Source: Cucumis sativus
Taxonomy: Eukaryota; Streptophyta; Magnoliopsida; Cucurbitales; Cucurbitaceae
DNA: 64,000 bases
Assembly: GCF_000004075.3 (NCBI RefSeq)
Contig: NC_026657.2
Coordinates: 29,544,408-29,608,407, forward strand
Reading direction: 5' to 3'
Of this stretch, positions 1 to 12,078 are shown one piece after another. Position numbers and translations under genes: made by a program. The notes beneath the pieces are model-generated. The model worked only from the letters and a program-made list of their open reading frames with translations. It had not been told where the DNA came from and did not search any database. The stretch's first letter is position 1. Every line of letters starts with the position of its first letter.

Positions 1-2100
1 TTTGAGTAAAGGTTGTTTAATCAATTGTATCCAGAGTTAAAATATTGTAGCATTTATAACCACTGAGAGATACATATCAATGAGCAATAATATATGTGAA
101 TTTCTCATAAACAAAAAGGATGAAATGGAAAAATCAAGCAGCAGGCAAATAATCCTTGCACAGTGGACTCATAAGAGCTAAGAGCAAATGTTAATTAAAA
201 ACGATGGAGAAGAAACTCATCAAACAGAGAGAATGTTATTAACTCTATGTATTCATCTCCTTTACTTTTCAGAACACACAAGTTCAGTGTCCTAACTGCA
301 GAAACACCCAGGTGTAAATTGTAAGACAATAGTCCATAGCAGCGTCCTTAGGTATCTGAACTTATTATACTGAACCAAAAACTGCAACTCGGCTCATTAA
401 AACCTGCCCCTGACAAAATGTATAACAAAATAGATTACTTGTCTGAGTATCAAGTTAAAAAAGTAAACTGATCATCATGACAAAGGAATATGGATTCAAT
501 CTAATCATCGATCTCAATCAAGTTTGAAGTAGTCAAGATTTACAATAACAAAGTTAATTGTGCAAGTGGATCGATCTAGTAGCAGGCCCAAAGAGATGGA
601 AAACCCAAAAAAGAACCAAGGAATAGCTTGTAAGACTCCAAGTTTATAGCACAATCAAGCAACAATGTGGTCTTCTCATATGCGACAAGCACATAAGAAA
701 CAATAAACAACTGTACCAAAACCATGTTCCCGACTTTTGCTTCTAGCAGCATCTACTTCATCAGCCATATCCTGGGATAAGATTATGGAAATACAGTGAA
801 GAGCCTCCATGCAACTGTGTTGCTTCGTTCAAAACATCGTGCAGTAGATGCAAGTAGATTTATGACTCTTCTAAATTTCTCGTTTCCTAACAAACTGTGA
901 CTCTCTCAGCTTGTTTTATTCATGGTATTGGGAGTAAGAAAAGTTGCGAAATCGATGTGCACTATATGGAGAGACAACAACAACCTTTCTAGGATTCTTG
1001 CATTTCTCAGAGATTCTACAGATTTCTCGAGACCCAGCCGAAAGTATGGCTCTTCTCTTCCAATGGAACTAATTTATCTGTGGAAGCTGATCTCAATGAG
1101 ACACAAAGAAAATCACAATTGCAGGATTCGTGTGGCTGAGCTTTTGCTATGCCAATTTTTACTCAATAAAGCACCTCCTCTGTTAAACTATCACCTTATG
1201 CTTTAGATAAACTCCTTTTAGACTTTTACTACGAAGGTTTCAATATTATAAGTAGACATGATTACTTCCATAGTTCCATCTACCACCACATATGATCTTT
1301 TAACAATGATGATAACCATAAATTTCTGTACAGACAACCCAGATAGTTATAGTAAGTAACGGAGCTTGAGAGAAGTGAAAGTATGTACAAGAGCATAAAA
1401 GAAAAAAACCCAACAAAAAAGAGACCCCAAGGTACTACAAAATGGGACTCAAGTCCAACAAAATCAAACAAAGGCCAAGGTTACACAGACCACAAAAACA
1501 AACAAGATCTTAGCTCAACAGCACCCAGTGTACGTCGAGGACCAAAAAGTCCCTTCTCCAAGTCCCCACCTTCATTTGTACTAAAAAAAAGTTACACAGA
1601 CCACAAAGGAGGAATTGAACCTTGCCACCTCCCAAACATCATCAAATAACATAAATATGATCTGCCTAGACCTTTCCATTCATTAAATCCTTCACCTCGT
1701 CCATGAAACCAGTTATTCTTTTAGTTACATACAGGCGAGCCCATGTCTAAGCATACAGCGACTAGAGGAATAAGAGAGAAATGGTCGAATCCATGAACTT
1801 TGCAAAGGGAATAAACTTTATGACATATACAAGTTAAAATCACACAAATAGAACAGACAACAGAATGTACCAATGGCATGCGAGAATGAAAAGTAATAGG
1901 CAACTTCAAAACTCTATTAAGAAATACACAAATCCTCCATGTCTTACGTTTCAGATTCTCTACTTTTCATCTGCAATGTAAAAATGCAAGAGCTATTTGG
2001 AAACCTTTCCATAAAATAACCTTTTGATTTGTTTTAGAAACCGCATTTAAAAACGGCTTATTATGGTTAAACTTCCTGTTCCCTCCAAATTCATAAAGAA
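1..2100. other. Non-coding stretch, probable 3' side of the minus-strand gene at 2.1 kb
   Basis: No open frame here has a recognisable protein motif. On the minus strand there are exon-like pieces: one at 1970-1948, bounded by TTGCAG and GTAAGA, and one at 771-676, preceded by ATCCCAG, which opens with GATATGGCTGATGAAG and runs 30 codons to a TGA. These could belong to a spliced 3' untranslated region of the neighbouring gene or to the last exon of another transcript. A 17-base direct repeat (GTTACACAGACCACAAA) lies at 1480-1496 and 1591-1607. Confidence 0.4.
1380..1650 (-). repeat. Possible degenerate repeat fragment with 17-base direct repeats
   Basis: The identical 17-mer GTTACACAGACCACAAA occurs twice, 111 bases apart. 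On the minus strand a T-arm-like string (AGGTTCAATTCC) lies next to the right-hand copy. The text looks like a worn retroelement tail, but I see no coding domain, target-site duplication or long terminal repeat, so the class stays open. Confidence 0.25.
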
Positions 2101-2121
2101 CATGATTTATTCTAAAGAATT

Positions 2122-2877
2122 TCAGCAAAATTGGGAGTAAATTGTGCCGAACCTTTGAGAGCTGGGGTTAACATTACGATGAAGAATCCGACCGACACTC
2201 GAATCGCCGCCATCAATCAGCTCCCGAAGACCCAAGTCGCCCGGCTTCTCCTCTTTTTGCTCTTCTTCTTTCTCGTCTTCCTCTTCTTCCTCTTTCCATT
2301 TATTCAACTCACGGTTCACCACCTGCCTCTGAAGCCTCTCAAAGTAATTCCCATAAATATACTCCGGCGAGTATCCATTTTCTTCATCAAACAACATAAT
2401 ATGACCGTGCCATTCCCAAACTCGAAAATCCGAATCCTTCTCTTCGTGAAACCCCACGCAGACGTGGTGCTCGCCGACTGTGACGGCTTGGCCGGAATTG
2501 GGTTTTAGGGAATCGGTATTTCCGGCGAGAATCACGCGAATGATCTCTTTTTCGAGCTTCGATTCTTCTTTAGCGAGCGGTGTTCTGTTGTCGTCGTTGT
2601 CGTCGTCGGAGAGATTGGCGGCCTCGAAGATAAGTTCTTCAAGGGATTGTGAGAGAAGGGGATTGTTGATGTTGTTGTAGTTGACTGGAGGCCTAATTTG
2701 GAGCCTCGCCATGAGGGTTTGAAGGAAAAGGTTGTCCATATTGGCGTTGTTGTTGAAGGAATCCATGGATTGGTTCCGAGCTTCTAAAAGGTTTTCTAGG
2801 AATGGAATTTGAAGGGTTTTAGATGAACCACGGGTTTGCATCTTCTTTGTTTTTGCATTTATATTCCTTTTATTCAT
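2122..2877 (-). CDS. Unrecognised conserved plant protein, acidic, 251 aa
   Basis: I do not recognise a named family. The frame is a single uninterrupted exon. The first ATG is at 2877 (reading MNKRNIN); a second at 2841 (MQTRGSSK) is also plausible because a TATA-like TTTATAAT lies only about 10 bases above the first. The N-terminal third is rich in Asn and Ser, followed by an acidic DDDNDD stretch. The middle block looks folded and conserved: it contains KLEKEIIRVIL, then GEHHVCVGFHEE, VWEWHGHIMLFDEENGY and YIYGNYFERL. Near the C-terminus a Lys/Glu-rich charged run is followed by GLRELIDGGD and RILHRN. There are no membrane segments and no signal peptide. The last codons overlap a possible splice donor (CAAAG|GTTCGG at 2153/2152), so the C-terminus may end a few residues earlier. 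The codon pattern and the long open frame argue that it is real; its function is unknown. Confidence 0.75.
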   Translation of the reverse strand: MNKRNINAKTKKMQTRGSSKTLQIPFLENLLEARNQSMDSFNNNANMDNLFLQTLMARLQIRPPVNYNNINNPLLSQSLEELIFEAANLSDDDNDDNRTPLAKEESKLEKEIIRVILAGNTDSLKPNSGQAVTVGEHHVCVGFHEEKDSDFRVWEWHGHIMLFDEENGYSPEYIYGNYFERLQRQVVNRELNKWKEEEEEDEKEEEQKEEKPGDLGLRELIDGGDSSVGRILHRNVNPSSQRFGTIYSQFC

Positions 2878-2901
2878 CTCTACATTATAAAAGGATTCCA
2901 A

Positions 2902-4455
2902 TTCAAGTTATACAAATTATCATATTGTATTGTTAAATATTAGGGTCTAGGGTTTCAAGAGCCCAAGTGAAAAAGCCCCTTTATTATGATCAAAACATCA
3001 AATTTTCTAGTTGTGTAATCACATCATAAATTGTCGTAACAATCCTAACATGACCATCGCTGGACAATTATTGCTGCTCTCCGTTTCCAAGAGGGAGAGC
3101 GCAATGTTAAGTATCTGTAAGAAATGAAATTTATTGTATATTGTTTCAAATAAAAATATGCATAATGAGAAGCAAGAGCTTGTCACGAGTTTAAAAGAGT
3201 GAGTGTGAGTATCAAGAGAGAAATGTCTATAGCGATGATCAAGTGGTAAGGGACGCCACACATGCTCTAAGATCATAAGGTTCAAAAAAATTGTTTTCAA
3301 CAAGGAATGGAAAAGGAATGAATGTGTACAAACTTTTCATCATTTTAGTCTATATTTATATGAAGATTATAATTTGTTAGTTGATGGAGTACAATTCAAT
3401 TTTATTTATAAGTATAATTACTGTATTTCAAATTTATCGATGATAAGTTAGTTAAAACTTGACAATTTAAAGGAGATGAAAACCGAAGCACATACACCAG
3501 CATAGTGTTTTAATCATATATACGGTAAATATATTTTAGTCTTTATTTACTTTTTAAAATTTGTCAATAGTCTAACATCGACATGTCAAAACGAACATAA
3601 CTCAACTTACACATATAACAGAGTGTTAACCTTGAAACTAGATGTCTCGTTCATTTCATTCATACTATCAAAAGATATACACATTAATTTCGTTACATTG
3701 GCTACTAAATTAGCATAATAGGAATACGAAGAGGGAATGACATCGCTTGGACTGGGTTAGGTTGCTTTATATATATGTGTATATAATTTTGACTATTTTT
3801 TCATTTTTTCCACTAGAAGTTAAATTTTCATAGCAAACAAAGTGTCATATTTACTTAAATGACCTAAACATGTTTCATTGATTTTTTAAAAATTTATAAT
3901 GAAGTTAAATTAGAATACTAATTAGGTTTTATTTATATAAGGTTCAGTTGGGTCGACATTCGACCCCAATAATATACAACACGGTAACTCAACTCAGTTT
4001 GCAAATTTGCAACCCAACCCAAACCATGGGTGGGTTGAGTAATATGAGTTGGATGGCTTATAGGTTTTTTTGAACAATAACAGCATCGCACGTGCGGATG
4101 AGTTAAAACGACTTTACTATTTCCAGCCACGAACAAACGACGTCGTATAATCATGAACTACGGCACAAAAAAGAGTGCCCGTAGAAATGAAGGCGGGATT
4201 GATAGATTCGTTCTCTTCCGTCGGATCAACGCAGATATTAAAATCCACCGGTCACGGAGCTTTTCCCCGTAGCCTTAAGACTGAAACCAGGAGCAATTAA
4301 AAATATAAGAAATTAAAAAATATATACACATATTTCCGCTCCCGGAAACCGATTTCAACGGCCGTTCGGTACCGCCGTACCAAGCGACGCCATCCCCTCC
4401 GTCGTATCTCTCACTGTCATTCTCTCCAGATCTTGTAGCTGCTTCGTTCTTCTCA
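2902..4455. other. Intergenic region between divergent genes
   Basis: This AT-rich DNA lies between the minus-strand unknown gene and the plus-strand RABE1 gene. No coding potential is visible. It contains a GGGTTG/CAACCC-rich repeat patch near 3945-4060. The last 250 bases become richer in C and G, as expected for the RABE1 promoter and leader. Confidence 0.55.
3945..4060. repeat. CAACCC/GGGTTG-rich patch with short inverted repeats
   Basis: The patch holds GTTGGGTCGACATTCGACCCC near its start and CAACCCAACCC followed by GGGTGGGTTGAGT near its end, giving several short inverted pairs. It looks like a worn low-complexity or transposon-end repeat. No boundaries or target duplications could be set. 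Confidence 0.3.
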
Positions 4456-6859
4456 ATGGCTGCTCCACCTGCACGAGCTCGAGCCGATTACGATTATCTC
4501 ATCAAGCTTCTGCTGATCGGCGACAGCGGTACGTTAATTTTGCTTTATTGCGTTGGTCGAGTTTCGATCTCGTGGTTTTCTTTAGTTTTAGAATCAGTAA
4601 TTGTGAAATAACTGGATGTTAATTGGAATTTTGTTTTTGTATACTAGCGTTCGTTGTTGTTTCATTAATATATATGATTAGAGGATTTCTCTGTTGGAAT
4701 CTAGAGTGGGTATCAGTTGTTGATGGATTCGCGGTGAAGTTTTCGAAATGATTTGTCATTTGTGTGATTAGAGAATGTTATTATAGTTTATGTTTTGTGA
4801 GAGTCGTGCAATATCAATAGGAATTTGTTTTTCTGCTTAAACTCCTAAATTATAAGTTCACGAGCTGTTTCTTGTGAGTTTGATATGATGAGAGGATTTT
4901 ACGATTAGTATGTTTAATAAGCCGTTGATGGATTAGCGGTGAATTGCCTGAAAGGATTTGTTATTGACTCATTTGTAGTATAAGACAATGTTGTTTTAGC
5001 TCTTGTTTTGTGAGAGCTGTATTTTACCGGGTAGGATTTCGTTTTATTTCTCCGCGTCCTAAATTACAAATTCACAAGCTTCTTCTTGTGACATGACAAG
5101 GCAGGTGTGGGAAAGAGTTGCCTTCTTTTGCGGTTCTCGGACGGCTCCTTCACCACTAGCTTCATCACAACCATAGGGTACGTGCATTCTATATTGGTAT
5201 TGAAAATGAAATTAATGTATTTTATTTTTTACTTCACTTGCCTGCTCTTCCTGATTTCATTGCTTTGGTTGTACTCAAACAGCATTGATTTCAAGATTAG
5301 AACCATTGAGCTTGATGGAAAACGAATTAAATTGCAAATTTGGGATACTGCTGGTCAGGAGCGGTTTAGAACAATTACAACTGGTCTGTATACATTCTCG
5401 TCGTGTAGTCTTGTTATTATTATTGGAATATGCAATTGTAGAATGGTCCTAGAGATCCTTTTTGTTTCTTTCTAATTTCATCCTATGTCCTTTTTCATGC
5501 AATTCTTAAAATTTCTTCAGGATTTATCTCATATAAATGTTTCCAATCTCTAATCTCCATCCTTATTTTCAGTACCTGATGAGTAGGGACATCTTTTTTT
5601 AATTTCTTTAACTGTATTATTATTGTTGTTATTATCATTGTTATGGACGTATCATCAATACTTTTTATGTAGATTTACATGCTGACTAAGTTTCAGACTC
5701 TACATATCTGAGTTTTCATACTGATTTAATCTCATTTGTGTAGTTTTGTATCCAAATGTTTCCGCTGTTTCTGGGAGGTTCACTAAGACTAAATCGCTAG
5801 TAATTCTTTATTTCTGCAGCTTACTATCGAGGAGCCATGGGTATTTTGCTAGTGTACGACGTCACTGATGAGTCATCATTTAACAGTAATTTTTCTCTAC
5901 CTTAAACCAAAGGTTAAAAATCTGAAGATGCTTGTTGCTCTTCTAAGTTCACAGTAGGAAGCTCTGCAGTCTATTCAGATATTTCTCCATCGAAGAAGAT
6001 ACTAATATTAGAGTCGCTTTTGTAATCCTTTGTGTTATGGAACGCCCTTATTTTTTTTTCTTCATGGCATTTTTGTTTCTTCTTTGTCAAGATATCAATC
6101 TTTTCCTTTGTCCTTATTTACATTTTTTAATGAATTCAGACATTAGGAATTGGATACGTAACATCGAACAACATGCTTCTGACAATGTCAACAAGATATT
6201 GGTGGGTAACAAGGCTGATATGGATGAAAGCAAAAGGGTACGCACCTTTTCATGTTTTTGTTGCTACAACGTGTGTGCTTGCACATCTCTTCCCCCAAAA
6301 ATCTATGAGTGTTCAAGTCTCAGTGAATTCATAATTGAAAATGGAACTTTCATTTAGGCTGTTCCTACATCAAAAGGGCAGGCTCTCGCAGATGAGTATG
6401 GCATCAAGTTTTTCGAGACTGTGAGTAAAATAGTTGATTGTTCTTGCATCTGTTTCCTCCTGAATAGCTAGTTTAGACTTTAGATCACATGTCTTGAAGA
6501 TGTTGTAATGCGTGCATGTGTGTATCAATTTTGAACTCAAGATGTGGTATATTTCAGAGTGCAAAGACAAATTTGAACGTAGAAGAAGTTTTCTTCTCCA
6601 TAGCTAAGGATATCAAGCAAAGGCTTTCGGACAGCGACTCTAAGTCCGAGGTATGAACTGTTTGAGGTTCTATGGCCATATTTTCTTCTGCTGAGTTATA
6701 TGGACTCTCTGCATAAATCCATTTTGGTTGTTCATGTACTGAGCCTTTCTCTCCCCCCCTTTTGGGACATTGCAGCCTCAAACAATCAAGATAAACCAAG
6801 CAGATAACGGAGCAGGGGCTTCCCAAACTGCTCAGAAGTCAGCTTGTTGTGGATCTTAA
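4456..6859 (+). CDS. RABE1: RAB8/RABE1-type small GTPase, 8 exons, 216 aa
   Basis: This is a Rab GTPase of the plant RABE (Rab8) class, which acts in post-Golgi traffic to the plasma membrane. Coding exons: 4456-4528, 5105-5177, 5283-5383, 5820-5885, 6140-6237, 6358-6420, 6558-6650, 6776-6859. All introns are GT-AG and all phases fit, giving 216 codons plus stop. Visible motifs: P-loop GDSGVGKS (residues 22-29), effector TTIG (46-49), WDTAGQE (69-75), NKAD (128-131), SAK (159-161) and the C-terminal double cysteine CCGS (213-216) for geranylgeranylation. The start [19 protein letters not shown] is typical of the class and the length matches the usual 216. Intron 1 (4529-5104) carries an internal tandem duplication. 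The gene converges on the 5-phosphatase gene, about 840 bases apart. The RABE assignment is firm; the exact paralogue is not determined. Confidence 0.96.
4672..5094 (+). repeat. Diverged tandem duplication of about 209 bp inside RABE1 intron 1
   Basis: Two successive segments share the same order of short matches: GAGGATTT near the start, GTTGATGGATT-CGGTGAA (4718 and 4924), TTTTGTGAGAG, CCTAAATTA-AA-TTCAC and a final TTCTTGTGA. Copy 1 covers roughly 4672-4880 and copy 2 roughly 4881-5094. Copy 2 ends just before the exon 2 acceptor. Confidence 0.6.
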
Positions 6860-7700
6860 GACAACTACAGTAAAGGTGGTTTATTTGCGAGGCAATACAA
6901 TTAGGTTACTCGTGCTTCTTTTTCCGTCATTTTTTTTCACTAGTACTATAATAGAACTCAATTTGGGAGTTCGTAGTAAATCCTTTATCTGAAAATTAAT
7001 TATATGGTTCATCTGCCCCATATTTCATTTCAAACTGAAAAAGAAGTTTCATATTTCAATATAAATCCTTTTCGTAGTTGAGTTTACAATTGAATCTTCA
7101 TGATTACTAATGGAAGTGGCAAGCTGAGTATACACCATCTCTGTTCTTTTATGAACTATAACCTTTAAGTCAGTTAGAAAATGAACACATACTTGTATGA
7201 AACTTGCTATTAAATATAAACATGTTAGAATAGATAAATCCAGGGATACAGTTACAGTATCTTTCCTATTTCCCAATATTTCTAGCTTTCTTATACACTT
7301 TTCCTGCCCACCCAACTTTTTATCATTAACATTCCCATACCTATATCTACAAATTTCTCAAAAATTAAAAAAAAAAAAAGAAAAAAAAGAAGAAGCTCTA
7401 TCAAAATTTTGAGCTTTGACGCCCAGATCGTCCAAATCTTGCTTGATTCGATTCCTTTTCCTTCAACAAAATAAAAGAATCACCAGACTGAAATATATGG
7501 TTGAGCCACAAAGCACAATTTATGCGCATGAGAGCTCAAGCACTTGAGATCTATCAGTCACAACGTACCGTTGATTGATCGATGGGGGGCCAGATTAGCT
7601 AGTCTTGAGCTTGCAGCTTTCAATTATCAGCTGTTTGGAAACTTGGAAATCAAATATACATTGGTTACTTTCCAAAAGTTGGTCAGTGACAGTACGACGG
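6860..7700. other. Convergent intergenic region (3' untranslated regions)
   Basis: This segment lies between the stop codons of the plus-strand RABE1 gene and the minus-strand 5-phosphatase gene. It is AT-rich, with an A-rich tract at about 7366-7395. No gene is seen, and it probably holds both 3' untranslated regions. Confidence 0.6.
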
Positions 7701-10700
7701 CTAGTTACAGTTACTGAAGGGGGAGGTGTCGATGGTCTCCTCCCTGAGCAAGAGCTCTTCAGCTTGGATTTTAGCTGCACATAAAGACGACAAAGGAGTG
7801 TCGATTGCTGGTTTTGCCGGAGCAGCAATGTTGGAGTTTGCAGTTGCCAGATTTTTGTTTGCCAAGTCAACTTGGACTGAAAACAGTGAGTAAACAGGTC
7901 TGTGATCTGAAAATCTACACTCCCCTCTAACATACCACATCTGCTTCATTCCTACCCCTCTCCATAATATCCGATCGCACCTATCAAGTGTTCGATAAAT
8001 AAAAGGAAACCAATCAGAAACATTTTCCTTTTGGCAGGTTAATAAGCTTCATACTTATCAGGTTAGATTGTTGCAAAATTAGCAGGATCAGCAAAACATA
8101 CCAAGCCGGAGTGCGGCGTTTTTCTTTGGATGGCTTCAAGTTCGAAGTCAATGCAACATAATGGTCAGAATTGGTGATGTATTTGTAAGTTGGAGCAAAC
8201 TCTATTCTTCCTTCTTCCCACCCTTTAAACACTCGACCAGCTCTTTGCTCTAACTTTAGCTGCCAGAACATCAAATAAAAGAAATCAAATTTCCATGTTC
8301 AAAATCTAGTCGATTGGAAGTTTCCATTCGCAATCGAAACTCACTTGATCTTTCTCTAGTAGTGCCTGCCAATCTTTTTTCCTAAGAAGCTCATCTGTTT
8401 CCCCACACCCAGTCGAAAGACGGTAATTCAAATCCCCAAGCCAAATCACCTTGCTGCATATACATTATTTTAGAATCATCAAACAAGCAGTACCGATTTG
8501 ATTGAGTTAATAGCAAATGAAGAACGTAAAAGGAATTTACTCATGATCTAATATGGTCTCAGGAGGAGGTGGCTGTGCTCCAGTTGTAGCTTTACAAGAA
8601 TGTGAAAACCGAGTTTTCTTCAAAATTTCACTCACGTCCGAGTTTCTTTTCACTTCATCACCTTCCTTCTCCCCAGAAGTCAAATGTGTGCAAACAAAGC
8701 AAAAGGTTGTTTGGTTCAATGTCATGCTAATGGAGACAGATCCCTATCAATACACCACAAAACGATCATTCAGCTTCGAGTCGAATTCAATAACACGGGA
8801 GCTCTTTTAATACAAAATGGTAGCTTAAGCTCACCTTGTTACCAAGAAACCCCATGACTCCTCTCCCGACGTTGGAGACCTTCAAATTGGAAACGTGTTT
8901 GTAAAGATCTGCTCGAACCCACACGCACAAGAAAATTCCCACCATCTGTTTGCTTGCTGCAAGGCAATACCGTCGCTGCGTTGGGAACACCCTGCTTTCA
9001 CCATTGCCAGTGTCATCTTCTAAAGCAAGCAAGTCGGAGAAACTATGCCTTGGCTTCTGGGGTGCTTGCCGCTGGTTATCGTGGGTGTTTAGGGCTTGGT
9101 GGATTAGGGATACCCACTGGGCAGCAGGGCCACTATCCTCCGCCCCAAGCACATTGCCTGCATTTAGAGGCACGATTTCTTGGAACCTATTACAAAAATA
9201 TTACAACTAATTCTTTATTAACTTTAGAATGCACAGTTCCAACTTTCAAAGAAAAGTTAATATAACATTTTGTATTGATAAACTTGTATTGGTGTCTACA
9301 AGTAAAATATTAATTAAATAAGCATAGGTAACATAGTCTACATTCTATGAATCTTATTTTCAAAGTATTTCACTTTCATTTAAGTCACCATTTTTCAACT
9401 TGTTAACTTTCACATTCCTAATATATGAATTCAACATCTAACAACATCTTTTTCAAAAAAATAAAATTACTTTATTTTATAAAACAAAGAGAGACAAAAA
9501 AAAATTCTTGGTGGGCGGTTAGGGATGGAACTTTTCAAGTACACAATTTCATGGAATCAGTTTAATTTATAATTTTATGTATATGAAAAGTTTACACTTC
9601 TTTTTCAATGTACATCCCCAAGGGACGACTATGAGTAGGCTAACTTTAGGCTTGGGTTGAGCTATTAACTATTAGAAAAAGCTAAATTTTGAAGATTGAT
9701 TGGAAAAGATTAAGCTCGTAAATACTACATCAACTATATTTTTTATCCACTCTCTACTTATGTTTTATAAACTATATTCAAGGTTTTAAAACTAAAATAA
9801 GTAGTTTTTAAAACACTTTCTCTTGTGCTTAATGTCTTAAAAATTTGACTACAAATTCAAATATTTATATTAGTAGGTCCTAACCAAAACAAGTGATGGA
9901 GAAAAAAAAAACTACATAAAGTGAAATTATTATCAAACACAAAGTTAATCATGATGCAACAAGTTTGAAGAGGAAGGGTTGCTATTCAAGCATGCAAGTT
10001 TAAGAACTCAGCTTGGTAAACCCTTTGAGAAATCAAGATTTAGACTTAAAAATGCCAAAGTCATTCACCAAATCCTCAAATAAAGCTATCGCTATTTCGA
10101 AATGCATGTTTTTCCTTGTAATTTTTTTTTTCGAAATTTAGATGTTTGAAAAATTAGAAAAAGACAAACATAAATTTCAACAAAAGAAAATCATTTTCAA
10201 TTGAAACCTTAGCACGATATACAAACTAGAAAGAGAGAGAGAGAGAGCATACCCAAGAACATAAATATCAATCGGAGTTGGAGAGTTGAGCCAATTCCTC
10301 AAGTTCAAACCTTCCTTCGGTGCCTTCCCTCCCACATTCCATGTTCCCACCAACATCCTAATTATAATTACAACGTATCGATCAAATTTCTAATAGTATA
10401 ATCATATGAAACAATTTCACATTGTTCTACTTTTAACTTCTTCAATGTGGCAATGTTGAAAAAAATGAAGCAAACAAATTATAAAGTTGAAATACAAATC
10501 AACAAAATTACCTCAAGTCAAGAGATTCATTACTTGTCTTCTCTATTCTCCAACTTTCATCTAGAAATTGCAAGAGAGAGAGAGAGAGACAACCAATGAG
10601 AAACAAACACGTGGAATTAAAATATTAAACAACAAAGACCCTAGAGTCTATACTCTGCAAAAGGTCAGGACTACACTAAATGTTGCACCCGCATCTTCCA

Positions 10701-12078
10701 CCGTCCACGTGGCACATATCCCGAAAACAGCAGAGTTTCCGTTTTTCTAACTCTTTTTTTCATGATGGGGTTATTAATTAAAAGTCTTTTCTCATTATTG
10801 TCCACTGATCAAATCAGGTAATTTGATCTGACGGCTCGGAACCAACTGAATCTCTAGAAAACTATTATTACCCCTTCGCTGCATAGTAAATTCTCCAATA
10901 GAGAAAAATTACCTCCGATGTCTTCTTCCGGCACGACGGCGCAGCGGTCTTGATCGGAGCAGCTCCTTCTTCTCTCTGCTCAACCAATAACCAAATTGGT
11001 AATTAATTCCAATTTTCAGAATATTGAAAAACAAAATATAAATAATAAACGTATTAAATTGCTGTTTTTTTATTCTTTATTTCCATAATTACTCATAAAT
11101 ATGCATTAAAATTGATATTTTTGGTGAAATTTAATATTACAAACCTTGAAATTATCCTTTTCTAAAAAGTGTGTAATAAGTGAATAAGCTTTTACTTTTC
11201 CGTATCCAATGTATAAAATTGAGAGATGAACGTAGATTTCACTTAATTACTTGAAAATTATTGCATATACACGCGACAATATATTTATAGTTGAATTTGG
11301 CAAATGTCTTAAATAATAAAGTTATATTTTAAGATTTAAAATAGACATCCGATTTTGCTTCATATCTATAACATTTGTCTAAAAGTTCATTAGATATATA
11401 GATATGAACTAAATTTAGACATGTAGAAAAAAAAAAGTAATTATTCTTCCGTCTAAAATTGAATTTGTTAATTCAATCAGTTTCAAATGGTTTAAATTAT
11501 TTTTATCGTTAATAATTAATGCAGAGACATAGTTTTACTTATTTTGACCAAACATATGAAAATCACAATTAGAAATATAAAATCAAAATATTAAATGGAG
11601 GTAACAAAATTATATGTTTTAAATTTTATCACAATTTTATCACTAAACATAAATAAACAATGATTTAGTTTTTGTGATAAAAAGTTTCAAGATTGGTGGA
11701 TTTGTCGATCTATAGATAATTAAAAATCAGAACTTATTTAATTTTGAGATTAAATTGTTTCACCAAAATGTGTTTTCTTTTTACCGAAGACTAATCTTAA
11801 GTTTAAAGAACAAAAAATGATATTATAATTAACCAAAAAACAATTCACCTTGAGCGACAAAATTGGACGGAAAACCTTCCTTATCGGCCGGAAAACTCAG
11901 CCACTTCCTCGCAACAACCCTCGGCCACGACGACTGCACGGCGGAGCAACAAGTCGACAAAACGTCACAAGCAGAATCCAAAAAGGAAAGAAACGACATG
12001 TCGCAAAACTATTAAACCTCCATCCGTTAAGCAAAGCCAATCTCTTACCTTAAAGATCTTCCCTCGCTTCATTCCCAT
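7701..12078 (-). CDS. Type I inositol polyphosphate 5-phosphatase, 10 coding exons, 477 aa
   Basis: The enzyme removes the 5-phosphate from inositol polyphosphates such as Ins(1,4,5)P3. Coding exons (minus strand, in order): 12078-12049, 11933-11849, 10975-10913, 10560-10512, 10357-10253, 9186-8835, 8743-8541, 8453-8345, 8259-8102, 7980-7701. All introns are GT-AG and the phases agree, giving 477 aa. The N-terminus ([10 protein letters not shown], then [12 protein letters not shown]) is typical of the plant family. Landmarks: [10 protein letters not shown] (78-87), [12 protein letters not shown] in exon 6, WLGDLNYR (300-307), PAWCDRIL (383-390) and RFSDHRPV (407-414). These are the two hallmark catalytic motifs plus the conserved SDHRPV end, so the enzyme should be active. 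The length fits the shorter plant members, without the long insert of some paralogues. The paralogue number is not assigned. Confidence 0.95.
10231..10249 (-). repeat. (GA)n/(CT)n run touching the exon 5 donor of the 5-phosphatase gene
   Basis: On the gene's strand the donor GG|GTATG is followed at once by CTCTCTCTCTCTCTCTTTCTAG, so a CT microsatellite and a TAG sit within 30 bases of the 5' splice site. Confidence 0.8.
10573..10589 (-). repeat. (GA)n/(CT)n run forming the polypyrimidine tract before exon 4 of the 5-phosphatase gene
   Basis: On the gene's strand CTCTCTCTCTCTCTC, then TTGCAATTTCTAG, precedes exon 4. The microsatellite serves as the pyrimidine tract of this 3' splice site. Confidence 0.8.

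Noticed and set aside
922-1206. 94-codon plus-strand open frame
   Set aside because: No motif and random-looking composition; it lies in a probable untranslated region.
1605-1630. T-arm-like string AGGTTCAATTCC on the minus strand, hinting at a tRNA
   Set aside because: No matching acceptor, D or anticodon arms could be found around it.
6554-6826. 90-codon open frame antisense to RABE1 exons 7-8
   Set aside because: Shadow frame across an intron of the real gene.
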